From IMG/VR virus record IMGVR_UViG_3300033153_004211, positions 1-21,037 of that record: DNA of 21,037 nucleotides. The stretch is one strand, 5' to 3'. A model generated the notes under the pieces. That model was given only the letters and a program-made list of their open reading frames with translations, did not search any database and was not told where the DNA came from. The position numbers were made by a program, and so were the translations under genes. Source of the stretch: a virus. Positions within the stretch are counted from its first letter, which is position 1. The number at the start of each line of letters is the position of its first letter. Positions 7,466-14,574 of the stretch are shown here, in pieces.

Positions 7466-7972
7466 ATGTCTTTATCAAATGCAGACTTCCGTAAAATGCA
7501 AGAAGTCATTCAATTTACAAATATTTCGAGTGAAGTGTTCAGTCACTCATTCGCATGGGGAGATGCTCCTCCAATCATGCACACTTTCGAGGCTGGTGAG
7601 AGTAGATTCCTTCCCTTCCCAATCGCTAATCATTTAGCAAAACATCTAGCAACATCTATTTTACGAGGACGAGCTTCTGCTTCAGAAGTAAAGAATAGTC
7701 GAGCAATTGCTACAGAGGAAAGAATAAACAAGCTAAAGTTAGATATTCTATCTGATAAATCACAGGCTGAGGTTGTTAAGCCAAAAACATCTAACGAGAT
7801 ACTGGCAGAACATATTGATTCGCTAAATACTGTTGATAAGGAAATTATAGCTCCGGATGAAGAATACCAAGGAACGAAGGCAGATATTATCGCAGATTTA
7901 CAAAAGGCTGGAATAACTTACAATCCACGAGATAATAAGACCACGCTAATTAAGCTTTTAGAGGAAAAATAG
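7466..7972 (+). CDS. Virion-associated protein with C-terminal HeH/LEM-like element
   Basis: This 168-aa protein sits just after the capsid cluster. The N-terminal half (FTNISSEVFSHSFAWGDAPP, then FLPFPIANHLAKHLATSIL) looks like a compact mixed fold seen in small head-associated phage proteins, though I cannot name it. The last 31 residues, roughly 138-168 (KADIIADLQKAGITYNPRDN...LIKLLEEK), closely resemble HeH/LEM-type helix-extended-loop-helix motifs. Such motifs are often found at the C-terminus of phage head and head-tail proteins and are thought to bind DNA or protein. A charged linker rich in Lys, Ser and Glu joins the two parts. The start follows two hairpins and has no ribosome binding site. 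Confidence 0.55.
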   Translation: MSLSNADFRKMQEVIQFTNISSEVFSHSFAWGDAPPIMHTFEAGESRFLPFPIANHLAKHLATSILRGRASASEVKNSRAIATEERINKLKLDILSDKSQAEVVKPKTSNEILAEHIDSLNTVDKEIIAPDEEYQGTKADIIADLQKAGITYNPRDNKTTLIKLLEEK

Positions 7973-7977
7973 ACAGT

Positions 7978-8487
7978 ATGAGTTCACTTCACGAGAGACA
8001 AGTTGAATTAGCGATGATGGATGAATCAATCCTAAATGCTAAAAATATATTAGCTTCTATACAAAAAGATACTGAGGCTTATTTGTTTTCTCGTGAGGAA
8101 GAGGCGGGTAAAAGAGTTGACGACGTTGTGAAAGCATCTGAATTAGCGATTGATACCGCCTTTTCTAATTTCAAAAAGGTTGAGAAAATGAGGCAAGACG
8201 TGGACAACATAGTTTATTCACTGAATCAATACGGTGAAGAGCTTAAAGACAGTCAGAGGTCAATTTTGGATAGCTCAGCAACTATCAACAAGCATATAGA
8301 TGCTAGAATTGATGAATTATCTAAAATCGAGAAGTCGCAAGCTAAAAATCAGAAGATTATGGACGCTTCTGTGAAAAGTATTGAGCTCAACAGAAAGGTT
8401 CTTGCAAAACAAGCTAGAGAAATTGCCGACAAAAGGGCGCGACTAAGTGCCGCTATGAAAGTTTATGACCGCAAAACGAGACGATAA
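7978..8487 (+). CDS. Coiled-coil protein of unknown function
   Basis: This 169-aa protein is predicted almost entirely helical. Heptad-like spacing of hydrophobic residues runs from about residue 10 to 160 (LNAKNILASIQKD, VEKMRQDVDNIVYSL, ARIDELSKIEKSQ, VLAKQAREIADKRARL). There is no membrane segment or signal peptide. A rod-shaped structural or spacer protein in the virion, or an assembly chaperone, would fit its place between head and tail genes. The start codon lies 5 bases after the previous stop, and its last 23 bases overlap the next gene. No family is recognised. Confidence 0.6.
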   Translation: MSSLHERQVELAMMDESILNAKNILASIQKDTEAYLFSREEEAGKRVDDVVKASELAIDTAFSNFKKVEKMRQDVDNIVYSLNQYGEELKDSQRSILDSSATINKHIDARIDELSKIEKSQAKNQKIMDASVKSIELNRKVLAKQAREIADKRARLSAAMKVYDRKTRR

Positions 8488-8728
8488 CAGGGTCCCTGTC
8501 GCAATGGGCGAATACAACGGGATACCTACAGAATTATTGATAGATCATGTGACGGGTAGATTACTTATGTCTATTGAATCGGTTAGTGATGTTGTCCCTT
8601 CTAGTTCTGATATTACACATGATAATAATCGGGTGAAAATATCTAGGGGTGAATATAACGGATCTAGCGAGCCAATGCTCATAGATAATCGTAATAATAA
8701 TTTATGGATAAATTTAGTAATAGAATAA
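8465..8728 (+). CDS. Two-copy short-module protein (unknown, probably virion-associated)
   Basis: This 87-aa protein is made of two copies of a module of about 35 residues. Copy 1 (residues 5-38) starts RDDNRVPVAMGEYNG and ends LLIDHVTGRLLMSI. Copy 2 (residues 52-87) starts HDNNRVKISRGEYNG and ends MLIDNRNNNLWINLVI. The same module appears once in the next gene and once at the start of the one after. The shared plan is a charged NR strand, a Gly turn, then an (I/V)D...GR(L/I)L strand, suggesting a small beta-hairpin or beta-sandwich unit. The start at 8465 is needed to include the whole first module, so I accept the 23-base overlap with the preceding gene. Confidence 0.65.
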   Translation: MTAKRDDNRVPVAMGEYNGIPTELLIDHVTGRLLMSIESVSDVVPSSSDITHDNNRVKISRGEYNGSSEPMLIDNRNNNLWINLVIE

Positions 8729-8729
8729 T

Positions 8730-8858
8730 ATGGCTGATGCAATAAGAGACGAAAACAGAGTTCCTGTACTAATGGGAATAGATGATGTTACTGGTGAACC
8801 ACGACCAATAAAGGTGGACGAGAACGGGAGAATCCTTGTATCTGCAGTAATTGCTTAA
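8730..8858 (+). CDS. Single-copy short-module protein, 42 aa
   Basis: This 43-codon gene (stop included) starts in a TAATATGG junction and ends with TAA at 8856-8858. It encodes a single copy of the module seen in its neighbours: RDENRVPVLMGIDD near the N-terminus, then IKVDENGRILVSAVI. It begins MAD, as does the following gene. Its similarity to both flanking genes shows the frame is coding despite its shortness. It may be a free-standing structural unit, for example a small tail-spike or head-fiber adaptor peptide, but no function is shown. Gene calling with a length cutoff would miss it. Confidence 0.7.
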   Translation: MADAIRDENRVPVLMGIDDVTGEPRPIKVDENGRILVSAVIA

Positions 8859-8873
8859 AAATAATATAAATAT

Positions 8874-9497
8874 ATGGCTGACGAAATATTAAAACATGAC
8901 AACAATAGAGGAAAAGTTGCCGGTGCAGTAACTAATGACGCTTCTCAAGAAATACGTCAATTAAGAGTTGATCCAACTACAGGCGCTTTGCTTACAGCTT
9001 CGGCTGGAGGAGGAACGTCAACACCTGTCGAAGGCGATGTAGCACATGACGAAGTAGATGAAGGTAATCCTGTAAAAATTGGTGGTAAGGCTGCAGACCC
9101 TACGTCATTACCTACAGCAGTTACAGCTGGTGATCGAGCAAACCTTGCCATTTCGCCAAACGGTGAATTATATGTATATCTATCTCGACTAACTTCAGGA
9201 GAAGATCAAGCAAATAATGTAATGAAAGTTGAAGAACAGTTTTCTTACGCAAACATTTCTACAGCAACAACAACAACGGTTAAAACAGGAGCAGGATTTA
9301 TCCATGAAATACGAATTATTGGAGGAACTGCATTAGGTGACGTTACAGTATATGACAGTTTATCTGCCTCGGGAGCTGTGATTTGTCCAGCAGTGACACC
9401 TGTAGCAAATTCAGTAATCATAAGAGACATTAAGGTTAGTATCGGACTAACAATAGTTACAGCTGCTGCAACAACAATAACAATATCCTACAGATAA
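8874..9497 (+). CDS. Beta-rich virion protein with N-terminal short module
   Basis: This 207-aa protein begins with a fourth copy of the local module (residues 8-43: HDNNRGKVAGAVTND, then LRVDPTTGALLTAS). A Gly/Thr/Pro-rich linker and a C-terminal domain of about 90 residues follow, rich in Thr, Val and Ile (FIHEIRIIGGTALGDVTVYD, TITISYR), predicted to be a beta-sandwich. The composition is typical of surface or tail-associated phage proteins. Only 15 A/T-rich bases precede it. The role is inferred from composition and from neighbouring virion genes. The module could be an anchoring or trimerisation tag to which different distal domains are attached. Confidence 0.6.
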   Translation: MADEILKHDNNRGKVAGAVTNDASQEIRQLRVDPTTGALLTASAGGGTSTPVEGDVAHDEVDEGNPVKIGGKAADPTSLPTAVTAGDRANLAISPNGELYVYLSRLTSGEDQANNVMKVEEQFSYANISTATTTTVKTGAGFIHEIRIIGGTALGDVTVYDSLSASGAVICPAVTPVANSVIIRDIKVSIGLTIVTAAATTITISYR

Positions 9498-9500
9498 AAT

Positions 9501-10295
9501 ATGAGCATATATCCAACAATAATGTACGGTTCTTACGATTTCCTATCAGAAGTCGCAAAAGGATCTGTACCAGGACATTCAATCGTCCAAAAATTCGGGG
9601 CCGGAGTTCTTGGTACTTCATTATCGACTGTAACTCATAGCGGATATTACAGAACACCTACAGAAGCGACTGAGCTAGAGTTTGTATCCAGTAACCCACT
9701 AGATACATCTAACGACTCAGGAGCACGAGAAATAACAATAGTAGGATTAGATGCAAACTGGGAAGAAGTAACACAAACACTAGAAACTAATGGACTAACT
9801 GCTGTTACATTGGATACTCCACTTGTAAGACTATATCGCTGGTACGTATCAAGTTCAGGAACATATGCTGGTGCTGCTAGCGGATCTCACGTTGGAACGC
9901 TATATATACGAGAAACTGATGCTGTAACAGAATGGTCACGTATTCCTAACGAACCAATTTGTGGAGGTCAGTCACAAATAGGGCTGTATACTGTGCCTAA
10001 AGGGTATGTAGGATATTTATTGTCAAAGCATATTTATGCTGACACGTCTAAGACTGCAAGTTTCTACTTTTGTCGAAGAGACCATGCTGATGATGTTACT
10101 GCACCGTATTCAGGGATAGCTAGAATAGTAGAACAAGAGCTTGGTGTATCCGGAGCTATAGATATACGCAAGCAATCACCAAATGGTCCATTTGTCGGTC
10201 CTTGTGATATAGGATTTAGAGCTTTAGCGACTCAAGCAGGTACAGATGTTGCCGTTGAATTTGAATTATTATTGATCGAAGAAGCATATGCGTAG
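9501..10295 (+). CDS. Virion structural protein
   Basis: This 264-aa protein carries a pattern I know from phage structural proteins: a segment with P.EATELEFVSS, then REITIVGLDANWEEVTQTL, TNGLTAVTL and YRWYVSSSGTY, followed by VPKGYVGYLLSKHIYADT. The repeated beta strands suggest a beta-sandwich or jelly-roll protein of the capsid surface or tail. It has no membrane segment and few charged clusters. It starts 3 bases after the previous stop, and its final codons overlap the next start (8 bases). Function within the virion is not known. Confidence 0.65.
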   Translation: MSIYPTIMYGSYDFLSEVAKGSVPGHSIVQKFGAGVLGTSLSTVTHSGYYRTPTEATELEFVSSNPLDTSNDSGAREITIVGLDANWEEVTQTLETNGLTAVTLDTPLVRLYRWYVSSSGTYAGAASGSHVGTLYIRETDAVTEWSRIPNEPICGGQSQIGLYTVPKGYVGYLLSKHIYADTSKTASFYFCRRDHADDVTAPYSGIARIVEQELGVSGAIDIRKQSPNGPFVGPCDIGFRALATQAGTDVAVEFELLLIEEAYA

Positions 10296-11064
10296 TTATG
10301 TATTAACAGAGAGAGAAAATCTTGATCAAGACAGAAACTTGGTAGGATACGAAAAATATGAACTCCTAAATGCTTGGCACGGTGACGGAGTGGACGGATA
10401 TATCAAATTTGGGAATTATAACCCTACGTCGTTAGAGCAAAATGTTTTTGCGGAAACAATTGTAAAAATAGGCAGTTCATACCCAACAGCTAGTAGTGCA
10501 CTTTGGACGATTGACCCTAGTTTTTACACAATGGTTGAGTCAAACGGACAGATATCTTTCGGAAGACTTGGAACGGGTAATTTACGTTCACGTATTTATA
10601 CACCGTCAACATCATTAGTACCATTGAATGCAACAACAGCTATTCAGTTCTCATATGATGCGTCAATTTATGCGAGCACAAATAGTATTACAGATGCGAT
10701 GAAGGTTTATTTTAATGGCATAGAGCAGACAACCAACGTCGTACAAGATGATATGGAATCATTACCCCCATGGAGTCACATGGCATATTTGGGGATCTAT
10801 TACACAGCGACTCATTTTCCTAGTCAAATAAAAATAGCTAGAGGATCATTCAAAGTTGGAGGAGATTTACCGTCAGCACAAGATTTATTGGATTTATCAG
10901 ATCTTACAGTTGATCCAATCACGGTGTATAGTCCTGATATATTGGTGGATATGACGAACCCATTAACGGATCTTACATCTACAACAGGAATAGTTATTGA
11001 TGAAATCGCGGGAGAAGATGGGACACCTACTAATACATCAGCGTCTGAACTAGTAGTATTTTAA
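10288..11064 (+). CDS. LamG/concanavalin-like virion protein (putative receptor-binding)
   Basis: This 258-aa protein has features of the laminin-G/concanavalin-like jelly roll: GDGVDGYIKFGNYN near residue 32, then alternating strands (AIQFSYDAS, then MKVYFNGIEQTTN). V-Y-F-N-G-x-x is the usual LamG strand. Such domains bind carbohydrate and are common on phage fibres, appendages and head decorations. The C-terminal 60 residues are Asp/Thr-rich and may form a separate domain. The start overlaps the previous stop by 8 bases (GCATATGCGTAG). Placing it as a host-range protein is inference from domain type and position. Confidence 0.5.
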   Translation: MRSYVLTERENLDQDRNLVGYEKYELLNAWHGDGVDGYIKFGNYNPTSLEQNVFAETIVKIGSSYPTASSALWTIDPSFYTMVESNGQISFGRLGTGNLRSRIYTPSTSLVPLNATTAIQFSYDASIYASTNSITDAMKVYFNGIEQTTNVVQDDMESLPPWSHMAYLGIYYTATHFPSQIKIARGSFKVGGDLPSAQDLLDLSDLTVDPITVYSPDILVDMTNPLTDLTSTTGIVIDEIAGEDGTPTNTSASELVVF

Positions 11065-11065
11065 T

Positions 11066-11326
11066 ATGAAAAAATACATAATAATGAATAAAACAAGCGT
11101 TACTTCTAGCCTTTGGGAGGATGTAATCCAAAACGAGGACACTGCGCGTCATGATTGGGTAGCGGACAGTTCAGCGCCTCTTGGGTATTCTGCGGGCACA
11201 AAAGTGTTGCTTAGTTGGGACACTGAGAATCAATCAATGCCAGTAGATGCAACAGGTGAAAGAGTATATTCTAAATTAGAGATATTGGATGTTCTGGCAA
11301 CTGCCGACTGGTCACCTGCCATGTAA
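11066..11326 (+). CDS. Small protein of unknown function
   Basis: This 86-aa protein is soluble, with aromatic-rich stretches (SLWEDVIQNEDTARHDWVAD, LLSWDTENQ, DWSPAM). No membrane segment or family is visible. Both junctions are the exact TAATATG form, which supports the frame being translated. It falls between a putative receptor-binding protein and a small membrane protein; a chaperone for the preceding fibre-like protein is one possibility, without direct evidence. Confidence 0.6.
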   Translation: MKKYIIMNKTSVTSSLWEDVIQNEDTARHDWVADSSAPLGYSAGTKVLLSWDTENQSMPVDATGERVYSKLEILDVLATADWSPAM

Positions 11327-11327
11327 T

Positions 11328-11654
11328 ATGACAAGTCAAACAGAAACAAAAATATTGGTTGAAATAGGATCAATTAAAACAATGATGCTTGAGAAATTTG
11401 ATAATAATGATAAAGGACACGAAATGTTGATGAAAAGCATTGAAAAAATAGGGGATGATGTGTCAAAAAACACAGAGTTCAGGATTGAGAATAAAGCTTT
11501 GATCGGAAAAACGATAGCTGATGTAAAAAAAAACACGACATATCGAATTACGAATGAGCCTAAAAATAAAACAGCCTCAGCAATAAAGCTTGGTGCTATA
11601 ATGTCAGCAATTGGAGGAGCAATGTCTTACTTAGTAACTCATTTATTGAGATAA
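11328..11654 (+). CDS. Small coiled-coil protein with C-terminal membrane helix (XhlA/holin-like)
   Basis: This 108-aa protein has a polar, helical N-terminal 85 residues (ILVEIGSIKTMMLEKFDNND, later TIADVKKNTTYRITNEPKNK) and a C-terminal hydrophobic helix of about 20 residues (IKLGAIMSAIGGAMSYLVTHLL). This order matches XhlA/BhlA-type haemolysin or holin-associated proteins, which attach to the membrane by a C-terminal anchor. It lies far from the endolysin gene, so a structural membrane role is also possible. I chose ATG 11328, joined to the previous stop in TAATATG; a longer frame from 11289 would overlap the previous gene heavily. Confidence 0.55.
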   Translation: MTSQTETKILVEIGSIKTMMLEKFDNNDKGHEMLMKSIEKIGDDVSKNTEFRIENKALIGKTIADVKKNTTYRITNEPKNKTASAIKLGAIMSAIGGAMSYLVTHLLR

Positions 11655-11655
11655 T

Positions 11656-12072
11656 ATGGATCAACTAGAAGTCACAAGAAAATACGGTTACCAAATGACA
11701 CATACGATGATTGGTAGTACGCCAAATAATGCTCAATACTATGGGATCATTTGGAATATTACACATCCTGTAGAAATAATGCGTGTTTTCGTATCTTTTG
11801 GTACTTCTAGTACGTCCGGAACGTTACAGCTCGAAAAACTTACAGGCACACAAGCAAGTGGAGCAGGAACTAATATATTTAAGTCCGCCTTCTCCACCTC
11901 AGGCACAGCCAATACGGTTGTAGAAAAAAAAGGTATAGATATGGCAAGTGATCGACAATTTAGGACGGGTGATCGTTTAGGACTGGTAAACGGAGGGACA
12001 TTAACCTCATTAACTAATTTAGTAATTACTATTTACTACAAGCCTCTGGCTCGTGGGGAATATTCAACATAA
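11656..12072 (+). CDS. Beta-rich virion protein of unknown function
   Basis: This 138-aa protein is rich in Thr, Ser, Gly and beta-branched residues (PVEIMRVFVSFGTSSTSG, NLVITIYYKPLARGEYST). The spacing looks like a single beta-sandwich domain, as in small head or tail decoration proteins. No signal peptide or membrane segment is present. It begins in a TAATATG junction and is followed after 2 bases by the nozzle-like gene. No family can be named. Confidence 0.55.
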   Translation: MDQLEVTRKYGYQMTHTMIGSTPNNAQYYGIIWNITHPVEIMRVFVSFGTSSTSGTLQLEKLTGTQASGAGTNIFKSAFSTSGTANTVVEKKGIDMASDRQFRTGDRLGLVNGGTLTSLTNLVITIYYKPLARGEYST

Positions 12073-12074
12073 TT

Positions 12075-13664
12075 ATGTCAAATATAGTAGGAAGTGGAAA
12101 TGTCCGTAAAATAGTATTCGATGCGGATGATTGGTTAGGGGGATTGTCAATCATGCCAGAGATAGAGTCGAAACCTTCATCTAGCGTTGGAGGTAAATTG
12201 TCTTATGCAAAGGCATTCAATCCATATAGTAGATTAGGTTATGCTAGTCCAGGTTATGAAATCGTTCCCAAAAATAATTATGCGATTCTTTCTGATCGTT
12301 TAGTTTCTGCTGTAGTAGAGGGTAATACAATATACTCAACTACTAATGGTCAATATTTTATAGAAGTAAAAACTAGCATTACTAGTGATTCAGATTTTCC
12401 TCATAAAATATATAATGATGATGACGTAATAGGTGATGAAACTTGTACATATACAGCAAACCAAAGCAGTACTAGCACGAGGGCTATATACTATTCATGG
12501 TCTAATACTGGTAAATGGGATGTTGGTATGCATGTACCAAATACGTCAACTTTTGATGATGATTTCATGAGTACTGTACCGGCCGGAGCAAACGCATCGT
12601 TATTTCCTGCAGGTCAAGGATATGAGCATCCTTTAATAATAGGTGCTGATGATATCCTATATATGGGTGATCGTAGATATATACATCAATATGACGGAGG
12701 TGTAGGTGCTGATGGTACTTTTTCGGAGGCAGTGTTGACGCTACCTCAAGATGCAATAATCCATAGCATGGCAAAAATACCTAATTATTTAGTTATATTT
12801 ACAAGAAGCCAATCACAATATAGAGAAGGATATCCAGGCGAAGTAAAAGCCTATTTTTGGGATTATCTATCTCAAGATCCTACGAGTGTTATCGAATTAG
12901 GCGATGATTCTGTAGGTGGTGCATTTAATTATAGAGGTACAATTGGAGTGTTCACCTCAGGTAAAATTAATACACTTGCTGGAGGATACTTAGAAAATGC
13001 AAAGCTAAAATTTTTCTCAGGATTTGGCGAAGGCTTTGTTACAGAAATAGAATTTGCTGATGTGATACCAGAAAAAGGGAGTATTTACGTTGCAGGCGAT
13101 ATAATACATTGGTTATCTAGCGGAAATGAATATGCTTACGGCTCACCGTTTAAAGACGGTAGGAGAACGCTAAATAAAATAACGTATTTCAGGGATGTTG
13201 ATTATGACGGTATTTTATTACAGGGTGAAAATGGTAAAGTATATGGTTCAGGATCAAATAGTACGTATAAGCTAGATTATTATACAAGAGCAGCATTAAC
13301 GAGTACTCAATATTTTAGCCCCGGCGAAATATATACAACAAATATATCACCAAATTTTAGTGAAGGAATGCAAGGGCGGGTAAAATCTATAAAGGTAATA
13401 TTGGCTGATGCTCCACAGACTATTAATGACGGGAATACTACACTGAAGATAATAAATCAAGATGAAGATGAGATAATAGTATTCGAAAATAAAGAAGACT
13501 TTACAAAAAGTACTATAGTTGAATATAAAAATACATCTGATCGCATGCTATTTACTTCATTGAAATTAAATATAGCATGGTTACTTGAAGCAGGTAGCAA
13601 CGTTTCCCCTCAAGTCGATAAAGTGGAAGTATATTTTGAAGAAGTAAACATAATAAATACATAA
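12075..13664 (+). CDS. Tail nozzle-like beta-propeller protein (putative)
   Basis: This 529-aa protein is beta-rich, with successive strand-turn units of about 50 residues carrying GD, YxG and ILYMGDRR-type turns (HPLIIGADDILYMGDRR, AIIHSMAKIPNYLVIFTRS, GAFNYRGTIGVFTSGKI). This looks like a beta-propeller. Large beta-propeller proteins next to an adaptor gene are the usual tail nozzle or tail-needle-platform components of short-tailed phages (P22 gp10- or T7 gp12-like). The following gene is the adaptor, so a short tail is the most economical reading. A tail spike is the main alternative. The N-terminus has no signal peptide. The assignment is by fold pattern and synteny, not residue-level homology. 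Confidence 0.55.
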   Translation: MSNIVGSGNVRKIVFDADDWLGGLSIMPEIESKPSSSVGGKLSYAKAFNPYSRLGYASPGYEIVPKNNYAILSDRLVSAVVEGNTIYSTTNGQYFIEVKTSITSDSDFPHKIYNDDDVIGDETCTYTANQSSTSTRAIYYSWSNTGKWDVGMHVPNTSTFDDDFMSTVPAGANASLFPAGQGYEHPLIIGADDILYMGDRRYIHQYDGGVGADGTFSEAVLTLPQDAIIHSMAKIPNYLVIFTRSQSQYREGYPGEVKAYFWDYLSQDPTSVIELGDDSVGGAFNYRGTIGVFTSGKINTLAGGYLENAKLKFFSGFGEGFVTEIEFADVIPEKGSIYVAGDIIHWLSSGNEYAYGSPFKDGRRTLNKITYFRDVDYDGILLQGENGKVYGSGSNSTYKLDYYTRAALTSTQYFSPGEIYTTNISPNFSEGMQGRVKSIKVILADAPQTINDGNTTLKIINQDEDEIIVFENKEDFTKSTIVEYKNTSDRMLFTSLKLNIAWLLEAGSNVSPQVDKVEVYFEEVNIINT

Positions 13665-13665
13665 T

Positions 13666-14571
13666 ATGGGATATTCCTACACAAAAGGACGTAATTTATA
13701 CGGCAGAATAACTAATTCATCAGATTCTACTCATCTTAATGACGGTGACGAAGCTATAAATGAGTCAATTAAAACAATAATGTCAATATCTCCGTGGACA
13801 TTTCTTGAGCATAAAGACACTTTAGAGACTGTAGCTAGTCAGAGAGAATATACAATACCAAACAGTCTTGATAATACGCTGAATGATTTATACATTGACG
13901 TAAATGACACAATTTATTCTCCACGTTCTGTTGAAGGTATATCTGATTGGAAAATAATACTCGCAGGACAAAGCGGTGAGTCAGAAGTTCAAAATTTCTG
14001 GTATATTTCCGGAAACAAAATTGAATTTGATCCAATACCGGCAACTAGCGGACACACAATCAATATTTACGGCACAAAACGGTTTAGCGGGTTATCTGCA
14101 GAAGATTACGCGGAAGGGGTTATATTTATAAGTTCAGGATCGGTTGAAGTAGAAGGTGCGGGTGGAGCATCGTTTGCTTCGACAATGGCAGGTAGATTTA
14201 TAAAATTCACAGAAGGAGACAACTTACTATATAAAATAGCGAGTGTTACAGATTCAACTAATCTGGTATTAGAAACACCATATGAGGGAGTATCTATAAG
14301 CGGAGGTGGTGGAGATTATATTATAGGAGAATATGCGCCATTACCGGAAGAGTTTCAGTCAATGCCTATATACAGAGCAGCAGCTATATATTGGGAATAT
14401 AACGCAGATGTAACTAGATCAGAAAGGTTATGGAGGTTATACGATAGAATGGTTGAAGAAATGCGCGATAAGTACAGCGCAAAAACTACAAGCCCCTACT
14501 CAAACAACAGATTCACGGTAAGAGATCCAAATACGCCACCCACTAATATAGATTCAAGTAATTTTACCTAA
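13666..14571 (+). CDS. Head-to-tail adaptor with an inserted beta domain
   Basis: This 301-aa protein fits podovirus adaptors (gatekeeper rings binding the portal). Early residues INESIKTIMSISPWTFLE (31-48) and TVASQREYTIP (about 55-65) reproduce the usual helix plus TVAGQREYxLP motif. Later helices (YRAAAIYWEYNADVTRSERLWRLY) complete a helical bundle that should contact the portal. Between them, about residues 158-220, lies an inserted Gly/Val-rich beta domain (FASTMAGRFIKFTEG, KIASVTDSTNLVLETPYEG), similar to small beta inserts in other phage tail proteins. The C-terminal tail (SPYSNNRFTVRDP) is disordered-looking. The start is TAATATG. Adaptor assignment is fairly secure; the insert's role is unknown. 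Confidence 0.75.
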   Translation: MGYSYTKGRNLYGRITNSSDSTHLNDGDEAINESIKTIMSISPWTFLEHKDTLETVASQREYTIPNSLDNTLNDLYIDVNDTIYSPRSVEGISDWKIILAGQSGESEVQNFWYISGNKIEFDPIPATSGHTINIYGTKRFSGLSAEDYAEGVIFISSGSVEVEGAGGASFASTMAGRFIKFTEGDNLLYKIASVTDSTNLVLETPYEGVSISGGGGDYIIGEYAPLPEEFQSMPIYRAAAIYWEYNADVTRSERLWRLYDRMVEEMRDKYSAKTTSPYSNNRFTVRDPNTPPTNIDSSNFT

Positions 14572-14574
14572 TAT

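Noticed and set aside
2838-8872. TATAAATA strings at 2838-2845 and 8865-8872 as T4-type late promoters
   Set aside because: The second lies 1 base before a start codon, the motif is expected a few times in AT-rich DNA and another copy is inside a coding frame near 17605; more likely A/U-rich start context.
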